Source of the DNA: Pseudomonadota bacterium
GTDB taxonomy: Bacteria > Pseudomonadota > Gammaproteobacteria > Burkholderiales > Burkholderiaceae_D
Assembly (NCBI GenBank): GCA_023422955.1
Contig: JAFAGG010000083.1
Span: 1-23,556 of the forward strand
Direction of reading: 5' to 3'
DNA length: 23,556 bases
This document shows, in pieces, positions 7,289 through 14,801 of the stretch. The translations under genes were made by a program, and so were the position numbers. The stretch's first letter is position 1. Every line of letters begins with the position of its first letter. Under the pieces are notes generated by a model, which ran no database searches, was not told where the DNA came from, and was given only the letters and a program-made list of their open reading frames with translations.

Positions 7289-8281
7289 TACAAAAGGATC
7301 ATCGCCCTTGGCGCCCAGCTGTATCTGTCCTTCATCGGACAGGCGTCGCACTACCTGCAGGATGGCTTTCTGCTGCTGCTCCACTTCCGACAGGCGCACC
7401 GGCCCCTTGGAATCCAGGTCTTCGCGCATCATTTCGGCGGCGCGCTGCGACATGTTCTTGAAGAACTTCTCGCGCAACTCGTTGGTCGCGCCTTTCAGGG
7501 CCACGATCAGCGATTCGGACTGCACTTCGCGCAGCAGCGTCTGTATGCCGCGGTCTTCGACCTCCATGATGTTCTCGAACACGAACATCTCGTCGACGAT
7601 CTGCTGCGTCATGTCGGCATCGTAGGTGCGCAGGTTTTCCATCACCGACGCTTCGTTCTCGCCGCTGAAATAATTGAGGATTTCAGCCGCCGCGCGCACG
7701 CCGCCCATCTGCTTCTTCTTGATGCTTTCATTGCCGGTCAGCAGCTTGGTCAGCACCTCGTTCAGTTCGCGCAAGGCCGAAGGCTGCACGCCGTCCAGCG
7801 TGGCGATGCGCAGGATCACGTCGTTGCGCAGGCGCTCGGAAAAATTCTGCAGCACTTCATAGGCCTGGAAACGTTCCAGGTGAACCAGGATGGTGGCGAT
7901 GATCTGTGGATGCTCGTTGCGTATCAGTTCGGCGACCGATTGCGAATCCATCCACTTCAGGCTTTCGATGCCGCTGGAATCGCGCTGGCCGACGATGCGG
8001 TTCAGCAGCGAGGCGGCCTTGTCGTCGCCCAGCGCCTTAGTCAGCACCGTGCGTATGTACTCATCGGAATCGATGCCTATCGAGGTATTCTTTCCGGCTT
8101 CGGTCCGGAATTCTTCCAGCACCTGTTCAAGCTGTTCGCTTTGCACGGAACGCATGGTGGACATGGCTGCGCCCAGTTTCTGTACTTCGCGCGGTCCCAG
8201 GTATTTCATCACTTCGGCGGCTGCATCCTCGCCCAGCGCGAGCATCAGGATGGCGCCTTTCTGGACTCCATCATCACTCAT
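7286..8281 (-). CDS. fliG: Flagellar motor switch protein FliG
   Basis: FliG forms the upper C-ring. It binds FliF, FliM and the stator and generates torque. The 331-residue product matches the usual length and shows all three regions: an N-terminal FliF-binding domain (KGAILMLALGEDAAAEVMKYL), a middle armadillo-type domain with NEHPQIIATILVHLE, and a C-terminal torque domain with MFVFENIMEVEDRGIQTLLREV, which holds the charged residues that meet MotA. It ends DDPFV. The ATG overlaps the fliF end by 8 nt, a common arrangement. The stop codon lies within a triplicated 11-nt repeat. Confidence 0.98.
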   Translation of the reverse strand: MSDDGVQKGAILMLALGEDAAAEVMKYLGPREVQKLGAAMSTMRSVQSEQLEQVLEEFRTEAGKNTSIGIDSDEYIRTVLTKALGDDKAASLLNRIVGQRDSSGIESLKWMDSQSVAELIRNEHPQIIATILVHLERFQAYEVLQNFSERLRNDVILRIATLDGVQPSALRELNEVLTKLLTGNESIKKKQMGGVRAAAEILNYFSGENEASVMENLRTYDADMTQQIVDEMFVFENIMEVEDRGIQTLLREVQSESLIVALKGATNELREKFFKNMSQRAAEMMREDLDSKGPVRLSEVEQQQKAILQVVRRLSDEGQIQLGAKGDDPFV

Positions 8282-9917
8282 TTTTATCCACCCATGACTT
8301 GACTATGTTGGCGACCATCTTGGGATCGTCGCGCGCGATTTGCCGCACTACTGCGAGGTTGTCCACGCGCGGCGCTTCGATCACTTCCGTGTTTTCGATT
8401 TCCGCGTCAATCGCTTCGTTTTCCGGCTCGGCAAGCGGCAGGGCCGGGGGCGGCGAAACTTCATTCATGGCACGGCGCAGCAGCGGGCGTAGATAGGCAA
8501 AGAAGAGATAGGCCAGCACCAGTGCGGCCAGCAGGTACTTGCCGGCTTCCAGGCCCCATTCGATCATCTGCGGCTGCTGCCATAGCGGCACTTCGGGAAG
8601 TTCTTCGACCTCGACGCCGGCAAACGGGGCATTCACCACGCTCAGCGAATCGCCGCGATCCTTGTTGAAGCCCATGGCATCGCGCACCAGGTCGGTGATC
8701 TGGGTGTGCTCGGCTTCGGTCAGCGGGCGATAGCTGACGTTGCCGTCGGCATCGGTTTCCTTCTTGTGGTTGACCACCACCGCCACCGATAGCCGCTTGA
8801 TGTTGCCCATCGGTTGCTGCACGTACTGGATCGACTTGTCCACTTCATAGTTGACGGTGGTGTCGCGCTGCGAGCTGACCGGTTGCGCCGCTGCATCGGC
8901 ACCGTTGGCTGCGGCGCCTTCCGGCGCGACCAGCGGCGCGGTGTTCGGTGCCGGCGGTTGATTGGTCAGTGCGCCGGGAACGCCACCTTGCTGCCCGGCG
9001 GCAGTCTGCTGCGACTCGCTGTTCTGCTGGCTGCGCACCGCTGCGGGATTGTCGCCCTGGTTGGGACGATAGGTTTCGGAAGCCTGCTCCGTCACCGAGA
9101 AATCGACTTCCGCAGTCGCTTCAGCGCGCACATTGCCGCTACCGAGCAGTGGCGCGATGATGGATTCCACCCGCTTGGCGATGTTGTGCTGCAGGTCGTG
9201 CACATACTGCAGCTTGGCAGGGTCGAGCATTTGCGGTGCCGGGCCGTTGCCCATGTCGGACAGCAGGTTGCCATGCTGATCGACTACCGTGACGTTCTTG
9301 ATCGGCAGTTGCGGCACGCTGGAAGCGATCAGGTGCACGATCGCGCTGACTTGCTGGCGGTCCAGGCCGCGTCCCGGGTGCAGGTTCAGCAATACCGATG
9401 CGGTCGGCTTTTGCTGCTCGCGCACGAAAACGGAAGCCTTGGGCAGGGCCAGGTGCACGCGCGCACTCTGTACCGCTGCGACCGACTGGATGGAGCGGGC
9501 CAGTTCGCCTTCCAGCGCACGCTGGAAATTGACCTGTTCAAGAAATTGCGAGATGCCGAGCTTCTGGTTTTCCATCAGCTCGAAACCGACATTGCCGCCC
9601 TTGGGCAAGCCTTGGGAAGCCAGTTTCAGGCGCGCGTCATAGACTTGTTCGGCCGGCACCAGGATGGCGCTGCCGCCATCGGTAAACTTGTAGGGAATGT
9701 TCAGCTGCTGCAGCGAAGCGACGATGGCGCCGCCGTCGCGGTCGGAGAAGTTGGAGAACAGCACGCGGTAATCGGGTTGCTTGGTCCACATCCAGACCGA
9801 GGCCATCACGCCGATCACGGCGGCGATACCCAGCATTAAAAAGAAGCTGCGGCCTGCAGTGCTCTGCGCAAAGCCGGCGAAGCCGGCAGGGCGAATGTCG
9901 GCGGCTTCCGCGTTCAT
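8274..9917 (-). CDS. fliF: Flagellar MS-ring protein FliF
   Basis: FliF builds the MS-ring in the inner membrane, the foundation of the basal body. The 547-residue product has a first membrane helix at about residues 25-45, a large periplasmic region with YscJ-like ring-building motifs (PDYRVLFSNFSDRDGGAIVASL; EGELARSIQSVAAVQSARVHLALP), a Gln/Ala/Pro-rich variable insert, a second helix near 460-477 and a cytoplasmic tail ending VANIVKSWVDKNE that binds FliG. An AAAGGAAA ribosome-binding site precedes the ATG. It is the first gene of the minus-strand operon and faces fliE across a 260-nt divergent region. Confidence 0.98.
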   Translation of the reverse strand: MNAEAADIRPAGFAGFAQSTAGRSFFLMLGIAAVIGVMASVWMWTKQPDYRVLFSNFSDRDGGAIVASLQQLNIPYKFTDGGSAILVPAEQVYDARLKLASQGLPKGGNVGFELMENQKLGISQFLEQVNFQRALEGELARSIQSVAAVQSARVHLALPKASVFVREQQKPTASVLLNLHPGRGLDRQQVSAIVHLIASSVPQLPIKNVTVVDQHGNLLSDMGNGPAPQMLDPAKLQYVHDLQHNIAKRVESIIAPLLGSGNVRAEATAEVDFSVTEQASETYRPNQGDNPAAVRSQQNSESQQTAAGQQGGVPGALTNQPPAPNTAPLVAPEGAAANGADAAAQPVSSQRDTTVNYEVDKSIQYVQQPMGNIKRLSVAVVVNHKKETDADGNVSYRPLTEAEHTQITDLVRDAMGFNKDRGDSLSVVNAPFAGVEVEELPEVPLWQQPQMIEWGLEAGKYLLAALVLAYLFFAYLRPLLRRAMNEVSPPPALPLAEPENEAIDAEIENTEVIEAPRVDNLAVVRQIARDDPKMVANIVKSWVDKNE

Positions 9918-10177
9918 CGGGTTTCCTTTGTCACCGTGCAGGGAGCACGAAATGGTGTGACGACGTATGAATCAAGCATGCTTTATATAAAGGCAAGAGG
10001 TGCCGGAGATTGGCTTGCTAGCGATTTTCGGCCTCTTGGGAAAATTCAATGCCTTGAATAAGCACCTATTTCCCTTCTTTTCTTCCGGCGCCTGCGCGAC
10101 CGGCCCGTGTTAACTTCTCGCCATACCGAAATTGAGGAAGTGCGCCCGCGCAGGATGCGGGCAAGGAAAGGATAAGC

Positions 10178-10537
10178 ATGAAACCTGCTGCAATCGATGC
10201 GAGCAAGATACAGGCAATGGTCGCCCAGCTGCGCGACACGGCGGCGCGCGCGCAAGGCGTGCAAGGCATTGCGCATCCCATGAAAGCCGACCAGGCTCTA
10301 GCGGTGCCTGAGCAGGGCAGTTTTGCCCAGGTGCTGAAAGCGTCCATGGATCAGGTCAGCGCGGCGCAAGGCAAGGCGGAAGTCCTGGGCAAGCGTTTCG
10401 CGCTGGGCGACGACAGCGTGAACCTGTCGGATGTGATGATCGCGGGACAGAAAGCCAGCATCTCCTTCCAGGCCACGGTACAGGTGCGCAACAAGCTGGT
10501 GCACGCCTACCAGGAAATCATGAACATGCAGGTGTAA
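10178..10537 (+). CDS. fliE: Flagellar hook-basal body complex protein FliE
   Basis: FliE links the MS-ring and export gate to the proximal rod and is among the first rod proteins exported. The 119-residue product has the conserved C-terminal half with NLSDVMIAGQKASISFQATVQVRNKLVHAYQEIMNMQV, which is diagnostic, and a variable N-terminus. AAGGAAAGG precedes the ATG at suitable spacing. It is divergent from fliF, so the 260 nt between them should hold two promoters. It stands alone: the genes that follow on the same strand are more than 600 nt away and not flagellar. Confidence 0.96.
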   Translation: MKPAAIDASKIQAMVAQLRDTAARAQGVQGIAHPMKADQALAVPEQGSFAQVLKASMDQVSAAQGKAEVLGKRFALGDDSVNLSDVMIAGQKASISFQATVQVRNKLVHAYQEIMNMQV

Positions 10538-10542
10538 AAACG

Positions 10543-10710
10543 CTTGGAAAATGCAGGAGTGCTTCCCGTCAGGCAGCTCGGATAAGCTGCGGGATGATCG
10601 AAAGGCGGAGAAAGCCCATCGCGCTGCTGCAAAATATTCCCGTCGGGTCTGATCAAAGAACCCGGCATGGCACTGTTCAAGCCTGGCTCCAGACAAGCCA
10701 GGCTTTTTAT
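10543..10710 (+). ncRNA. Candidate structured RNA or long fliE 3' leader with terminator
   Basis: Between the fliE stop and an intrinsic terminator lie about 140 nt with a series of potential stems: GCAGCT/AGCTGC around 10573-10590, with flanking CCC/GGG pairs; a GATG...CATC arm enclosing GGC/GCC near 10593-10620; CGGGT/ACCCG at 10644-10648 and 10660-10664; and the terminator hairpin at 10680-10704. No reading frame is convincing. It could be a processed 3' UTR of fliE or an independent small RNA. No known riboswitch consensus was recognised, and no clear promoter precedes it. Confidence 0.35.
10680..10708 (+). terminator. Intrinsic terminator downstream of fliE
   Basis: A 9-bp perfect stem (AGCCTGGCT at 10680-10688 pairing with AGCCAGGCT at 10696-10704) with a 7-nt loop is followed by a T run (10704-10708). 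It lies about 140 nt after the fliE stop and would end fliE transcription or that of a small RNA. Confidence 0.8.
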
Positions 10711-11173
10711 TTGCCTGGAAGGGATGAAGAAAAATTCTGTTTCTTTGGTTTCTTCAGTTTCTTTATAGATGCTTCATCCATCTTCAATCTTCAATTCTCA
10801 ATCTTGCATTTCCCCCACGGCTTGCCAGGCATCATGGTCCGGTTTGCAAGGACAAATAGGATTAGGCGAATACTGTCCCATGGCGTATAGTGAACCTGAA
10901 AAGTTATTAAATTTGCAATCATAGCTGGTCTCTTCCCGTCAACTCCTGCACGAGTTGCTCCTGTCTAAACCCCTCGGTTGCTTGTGCGCTTATTTCCGGG
11001 CGTATTTTCTTCATTTTTAATTTTTTACTTTGCACTTTGCACTTTGCTTCAGTGCCCAAGAGGGGAGAGGGCAATCCTGAAAATCCTCAGGCACTTGATG
11101 CGCTTTCCGGCATGCCCTTCATTGCAGCCGCTCTTAATTAATCATTCTTAATACTTCCTAATTGGAGATTCTC
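10711..11173. other. Intergenic stretch, AT-rich, no gene seen
   Basis: About 460 nt without a supported gene separate the terminator after fliE from the DUF1488-like gene. The left part is rich in TTC/CTT runs. Three perfect tandem copies of ACTTTGC lie at 11027-11047. The last 40 nt before the next gene are AT-rich (TTAATTAATCATTCTTAATAC), as expected for a promoter, but no clear hexamer pair was found. Small frames here have no ribosome-binding sites. Confidence 0.6.
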
Positions 11174-11446
11174 ATGAATACCTCTCACCCCCATTTGACC
11201 GACACGGGCGTCGCATTCACGGTCTATGTGGATTATGTTCCGCGCGACTGCCTCATTTCTACCGAAGCCCTGAATGAATTGTCCGAGCTGGGCGCGGGGG
11301 ATCCAGACCTGATGGAGACGTTCCGGGCATACGAAGCTAATATCAATGGCATCGCGCGCCGCCTGGTGGCCGCCGGCGTGCAGAGCAAGCCGGTCAGGCT
11401 CGGCAAGCAGAATTTTCAAAATGCGGAACGTCGCAGGGTACAGTGA
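11174..11446 (+). CDS. DUF1488-like small protein
   Basis: This 90-residue protein has no known role. It resembles the DUF1488 family in its pattern: a short beta-rich start (VAFTVYVDYVPRDCLIS), then the conserved C-x-I-S-x-E-A-L segment (about residues 29-36), a helical part with LMETFRAYEANINGIARRLV, and an ending similar to the family's PVVLRSGxF (here PVRLGKQNF). The ATG is chosen because GGAG lies 6 nt upstream; an in-frame TTG four codons earlier overlaps that site. No signal peptide or membrane segment is present. It stands alone between non-coding stretches, and nothing links it to the flagellum. Confidence 0.65.
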   Translation: MNTSHPHLTDTGVAFTVYVDYVPRDCLISTEALNELSELGAGDPDLMETFRAYEANINGIARRLVAAGVQSKPVRLGKQNFQNAERRRVQ

Positions 11447-11829
11447 AATATCGGGCGGGTTTCTCCCGTCCGAAGCAGTTTTGGCGGCATGTTCGGGCGC
11501 GCGACGACAGGCTTGTCGTGCGCCCGTTAAAAACATGCGCGCCAGCCAGCCTCAATGACAGTTGGCAGTTGCTGGTCATCGAACGGAGAACGCGAAGCAG
11601 GCACTTCTGCGTTGTGCATTTCCAGATGTAGTGAAATTCTTGTTGCAATAAGCCGGGTGGGAAGCTAGGCTAGCTGCGCCGTCTTTATCAGCAGCATCCA
11701 GCATTTTCTCCAGACGCGCACTGCAGTGTGAGTCGTATTCCGGCAGACCGCTTGGTCCAGCAGCACTTCTCGGGATGTGTTCACTCTAAAACTCATTAGA
11801 ACAATCAAGAATTGTGCCGGAAAGACCTC
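11447..11829. other. Intergenic stretch with one long imperfect hairpin
   Basis: These 383 nt hold no supported gene. The main feature is a long imperfect hairpin at 11487-11538: an outer arm GCATGTT/AACATGC, an inner arm CGGGCGC/GCGCCCG and a tip ACGACA/TGTCGT, with small bulges. No T run follows on either strand, so it does not look like a standard terminator. The last 60 nt before the methyltransferase gene are AT-rich and may contain its promoter, but no confident match was found. Confidence 0.5.
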
Positions 11830-12591
11830 ATGCCTGAACCTATCGAAGCCCCCGCCAAGATCGTGCACGCACCGCACCAACCCCTGACTGACTATTACTC
11901 CGGCGAAGACACGCGTCGCGCATGGGTCGGCGACATTTTCGACAAGACCGCCGTCGACTACGACAGGATAGAAACCATACTGGGCCTGGGCACGGGTTCG
12001 TGGTACCGCCGGCAAGCCTTGGCGCGTGCCGGCCTGAAGCCGGGCATGGAAGTGGTGGATGTCGGCATGGGCACCGGCCTGGTGGCCAAGCAGGCAGCGC
12101 GCCTGGTCGGCGATCCTGCAAAAATTACCGGCGTCGATCCCAGCCAGGGCATGCTGCAGAATGCAAAAGTGCCGGCGGGCGTGAAGCTGGTGAGCGGCAG
12201 CGCCGAGCATATTCCTTTTCCCGACAACAGCTTCGATTTCCTGAGCATGGGTTATGCGTTGCGCCATATCAGCGACCTGTCGGTGGCCTTCGCCGAGTTT
12301 CATCGCGTGCTCAAACCGGGCGGACGGTTGTGCCTGCTTGAAATCACTTGCCCGGAAAAGAAGCTGCACAAGAAACTGCTGGCGGCTTACCTGCGCGGCG
12401 TGGTGCCTACGCTTGCGAAGTTTGCATCGCGCAGCAAGGATACTTCCTTGCTGTGGCAGTATTACTGGGACACGATAGAAGCCTGCGCCAAGCCCGAGGA
12501 TGTGATGAAGACGCTGGCGAATGCCGGTTTTAAAGATGTCGACCGCTATGTCGAGCTCGGTCTGTTTTCGGAATATCGCGCCAGCAAATAA
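11830..12591 (+). CDS. UbiE-like class I SAM-dependent methyltransferase
   Basis: This 253-residue enzyme is predicted to transfer a methyl group from S-adenosylmethionine. The Rossmann-type fold is evident: motif I VVDVGMGTG (about residues 75-83), the acidic end of strand 2 in ITGVDPSQGML, motif II-like IPFPDNSFDFLSMGYALRHI and motif III VLKPGGRLCLLEI. The region around GYALRHISDL and RVLKPGGRL resembles UbiE/COQ5, the menaquinone/ubiquinone C-methyltransferases, but the motif I sequence and tail differ, so the substrate is unknown. The ATG has GGAAAG upstream. It converges on the ycgR pair across a bidirectional terminator. A role in flagellin modification is not supported, since FliB lysine methylases are a different family. 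Confidence 0.85.
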   Translation: MPEPIEAPAKIVHAPHQPLTDYYSGEDTRRAWVGDIFDKTAVDYDRIETILGLGTGSWYRRQALARAGLKPGMEVVDVGMGTGLVAKQAARLVGDPAKITGVDPSQGMLQNAKVPAGVKLVSGSAEHIPFPDNSFDFLSMGYALRHISDLSVAFAEFHRVLKPGGRLCLLEITCPEKKLHKKLLAAYLRGVVPTLAKFASRSKDTSLLWQYYWDTIEACAKPEDVMKTLANAGFKDVDRYVELGLFSEYRASK

Positions 12592-12643
12592 TCGGTTCGC
12601 CGAGCAAACTGCGGAGCAGGAGCGTTCTGCCTTCGTTCATGAA

Positions 12644-12675
12644 AAATGCCACTTCGATGAAGTGGCATTTGTTTT
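12644..12675. terminator. Bidirectional intrinsic terminator
   Basis: A 12-bp perfect stem (12644-12655 pairing with 12659-12670) with a 3-nt GAT loop is flanked by GTTTTT on the plus strand and by TTTTTC, read on the minus strand, on the other side. It lies between the convergent methyltransferase and ycgR genes and should stop transcription from both. Confidence 0.9.
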
Positions 12676-12719
12676 TCAAGGTCCAAGGATTTTTCAGGCC
12701 AGATAAATTTGCTCGACGC

Positions 12720-13481
12720 TTATCGAAGTCCCGTCATCCTGGCATTCTGGTCGCGCTCCAGTTTCAGGATGAAGCGCTGGATGACGGCTTCGGATGCATT
12801 CGAAATATTGGTGAAGCGGCAGCCCAGGTGACGCACCATTTTGCCATTGGCCAGTTTGACCTGCGCCACATTCATGACTTCCAGCGAAACCGTCACCGAT
12901 CCGCCGGGCAGGGCCAGCACGCAGTGTTCGTAGAAGACACCCGGCGCATCACTGAGCACATACGCTTCATCGACGACAGCGATGCCGCCCATGCTGATAT
13001 TCAGCATGGATACCATGGCGGGTTTTTCCAGCGGTTTTTCGGCTGTTCCCGGCGCGGAGAAGGCGACCAGGATAGGGCTGGTGAGCGGAATGGCGACGCG
13101 ATAGAACTGGCGGCGCTGTATGCGCACGATGTTTTGCGGCAGCGGCACGCGCAGCGCGGGATAGTCCTGGTAATCGCCAGGTTCGGCCTGCTCGGTGGTG
13201 AACAGCAGCCTGATCTGATCCAGCTTGGTTTCAAACGCGATGCGCTCGCAGTTGGCGAGTTTGTGATTGTGAGTTTTTGAAGGGGCAGCATCGAACCAGA
13301 CGCTGCCCTCATCCTCGTCGACGGCAAGGATGGAGGTCAGCACCGCTTCTGAGGAGCCGCTTGCACTCATTTTCACCAACTGGCGCTGCGCACGCACGCC
13401 CTCCAGCAGGACTATGATTTGGCGCCGCGACTGAATGCGAAACGGTGCCAGCTCGTCGATGGGATCTTCTTCTTGGGACAT
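12720..13481 (-). CDS. ycgR: Flagellar brake protein YcgR, first copy (PilZ domain)
   Basis: YcgR-type proteins bind cyclic di-GMP and then contact the motor to slow rotation. The 253-residue product has an N-terminal YcgR domain (about residues 12-115) and a C-terminal PilZ domain with both c-di-GMP-binding motifs intact: R-x-x-x-R in RRQFYR (R124, R128) and N-x-S-x-x-G in NISMGG (N161, S163, G166). It is the last gene before a strong terminator and is paralogous to the gene immediately upstream, sharing the layout SxLxxDEDE...DAAP, FETxLDxI and LKLEReQNA. The ribosome-binding site is unclear. The two copies could differ in c-di-GMP affinity or motor contact. Confidence 0.9.
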   Translation of the reverse strand: MSQEEDPIDELAPFRIQSRRQIIVLLEGVRAQRQLVKMSASGSSEAVLTSILAVDEDEGSVWFDAAPSKTHNHKLANCERIAFETKLDQIRLLFTTEQAEPGDYQDYPALRVPLPQNIVRIQRRQFYRVAIPLTSPILVAFSAPGTAEKPLEKPAMVSMLNISMGGIAVVDEAYVLSDAPGVFYEHCVLALPGGSVTVSLEVMNVAQVKLANGKMVRHLGCRFTNISNASEAVIQRFILKLERDQNARMTGLR

Positions 13482-13612
13482 ATCATCTATACGGATTCAC
13501 GTTTTCTTCGAGAGCATCGTGGGCCGTATTGTACGTAAAGCGTTCATCTTCAGGGGCAAACCTTTGCACGGAGGCTCATGCATTTTGCATAGCCATGCTC
13601 ATGCAAGGCTCC

Positions 13613-14380
13613 TCATTTCGCCCCCAGGCTTTTGGCATTCTGTTCTCGTTCCAGTTTCATGATGTAGCGCTGCACCAGTGCGATCACCTGGCTCGGCGTA
13701 TCTACAAAGCGGCAGCCCACATGGCGGGCGGCCTTGCCGCTGCTGAGCGTGACGATTTGCACATGCCTGACTTCCAGCGCTACCGTCACCGGATAACCGG
13801 GAAGGCCGATCTGGCAAGTGGCATACAGCGTGCCGGCCCGGCCATCCAGGTGGTAGCCGGTATCGATCACGGCAATTCCGCCTATGCTGATATTCAGCAC
13901 CTCCAGCGGCAGCGGCGCTTCCAGTTCGCGCATCTCCGTGCCGGGCGGCATGAAGACGCACTGCAGCGGATGCGCAAACGGCACCGTCACCCGGTAGGAT
14001 TGGCGGCGCTGCATGCGTACCAGGCTTTCCGGCAGCGGAAATCTCAATGCCGCATAACCTTCGCGATTGCAGCGCTCTGCCTTCGATGCCGAGAACTGTA
14101 TGGGTATGCGGTCCAGCGCGGTTTCAAAGGCCAGCTTCTGGGTCAGCATGATGCGGCGATTCTGGGCCGGGTAGGGCGCGGCATCGATGTACACCATCTG
14201 CTCCTCCTCATCGATGTCCATGATCGAGGTCATCACGCTTTCCCTGCCCTGACTGAAGCTCAGGCGTATCAATTGCCGTTGCCGGCGTATCGCTTCCAGA
14301 ATGGAAATGATCTCCCGCACAGAGTGGATCCGGTAAGGGTCCAAACCGTCGGCATTCGGAGCGGCTCGGGTTGTAATCAT
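13613..14380 (-). CDS. ycgR: Flagellar brake protein YcgR, second copy (PilZ domain)
   Basis: This is a second YcgR-like protein of 255 residues, 131 nt upstream of its paralogue on the same strand. It has the same N-terminal YcgR domain (DPYRIHSVREIISILEAIRR from about residue 14) and an intact PilZ domain: R-x-x-x-R in RRQSYR (R126, R130) and N-x-S-x-x-G in NISIGG (N163, S165, G168). It therefore should bind cyclic di-GMP. The ATG at MITTRAA is used; an in-frame GTG two codons earlier is possible. It follows the FlhB-like gene by 64 nt and may belong to the fliD transcript. Which copy is the main flagellar brake cannot be told from sequence. Confidence 0.9.
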   Translation of the reverse strand: MITTRAAPNADGLDPYRIHSVREIISILEAIRRQRQLIRLSFSQGRESVMTSIMDIDEEEQMVYIDAAPYPAQNRRIMLTQKLAFETALDRIPIQFSASKAERCNREGYAALRFPLPESLVRMQRRQSYRVTVPFAHPLQCVFMPPGTEMRELEAPLPLEVLNISIGGIAVIDTGYHLDGRAGTLYATCQIGLPGYPVTVALEVRHVQIVTLSSGKAARHVGCRFVDTPSQVIALVQRYIMKLEREQNAKSLGAK

Positions 14381-14444
14381 CTGCACAGCTCAGCTTGTTG
14401 ACATGGGCTTTCGCCTTTCTTGTACTTCATTTTCCCTGCATGCG

Positions 14445-14801
14445 CTAGTCTTCGTTGTCTTTAGACGCGTCTTGGGGCTCGTCCGGGGGCGGCAAGGGAA
14501 GAGGCGGCATATCCTGCATCGTCGCTCCTTCCGACAGCCCCGATTCGATCCGGTAAATCCATGCCAGCAATTCCGCCACGGCCCGATACAGGGCCGGCGG
14601 AATTTCGCGATCCAGGTCGATCTGCATCAGCAAGGCAACCAGCTCCTTCGATTCATGCATGAAGACGCCATGCTCGCGTGCGCGCGCAATGATTTCCTCT
14701 GCCACCATGCCCTTGCCCTTGGCGACCACGCGCGGCGCACCTTCGCCAGCCTGATAGGCCAGCGCCACGGCATGCGGCAGCGGTTTCCTAGGCGCGTTCA
14801 T
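14445..14801 (-). CDS. Free-standing FlhB C-terminal-domain protein (FlhX-like)
   Basis: This 118-residue protein matches only the cytoplasmic C-terminal domain of FlhB, the export switch. Residues 8-18 (LPHAVALAYQA) align with the start of the FlhB self-cleavage product (PTHYAVAL...), followed by APRVVAKGKGMVAEEIIARAREHGV, IDLDREIPPALYRAVAELLAWIY and a Pro/Asp-rich tail. The NPTH autocleavage motif is absent (here PLPH), and there are no membrane helices. Known FlhX/FlhB2-type proteins of this kind can stand in for cleaved FlhB in some bacteria. It overlaps the upstream FliK-like gene by 14 nt, so the two are probably co-translated. It cannot be full-length flhB, as the coding region begins at this domain. 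Confidence 0.88.
   Translation of the reverse strand: MNAPRKPLPHAVALAYQAGEGAPRVVAKGKGMVAEEIIARAREHGVFMHESKELVALLMQIDLDREIPPALYRAVAELLAWIYRIESGLSEGATMQDMPPLPLPPPDEPQDASKDNED

Noticed and set aside
7283..8302. A 339-codon plus-strand frame opposite fliG
   Set aside because: Antisense shadow with His/Gln-rich composition and no ribosome-binding site.
8814..9839. A 341-codon plus-strand frame opposite fliF
   Set aside because: Antisense shadow of a well-supported gene; composition is atypical and no domain is visible.
9992..10005. GGCAC and TTGC on the minus strand before fliF, resembling a sigma-54 promoter
   Set aside because: Only 8 nt separate the GG and GC elements instead of the required 10, so sigma-54 RNA polymerase should not use it.
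10005..10019. Sigma-54-like pattern GG-N10-GC with TTGCT upstream of fliE
   Set aside because: The -12 part fits, but the -24 part (CGGAGA against TGGCAC) matches only GG, and it lies about 160 nt from the gene. Not strong enough to annotate.
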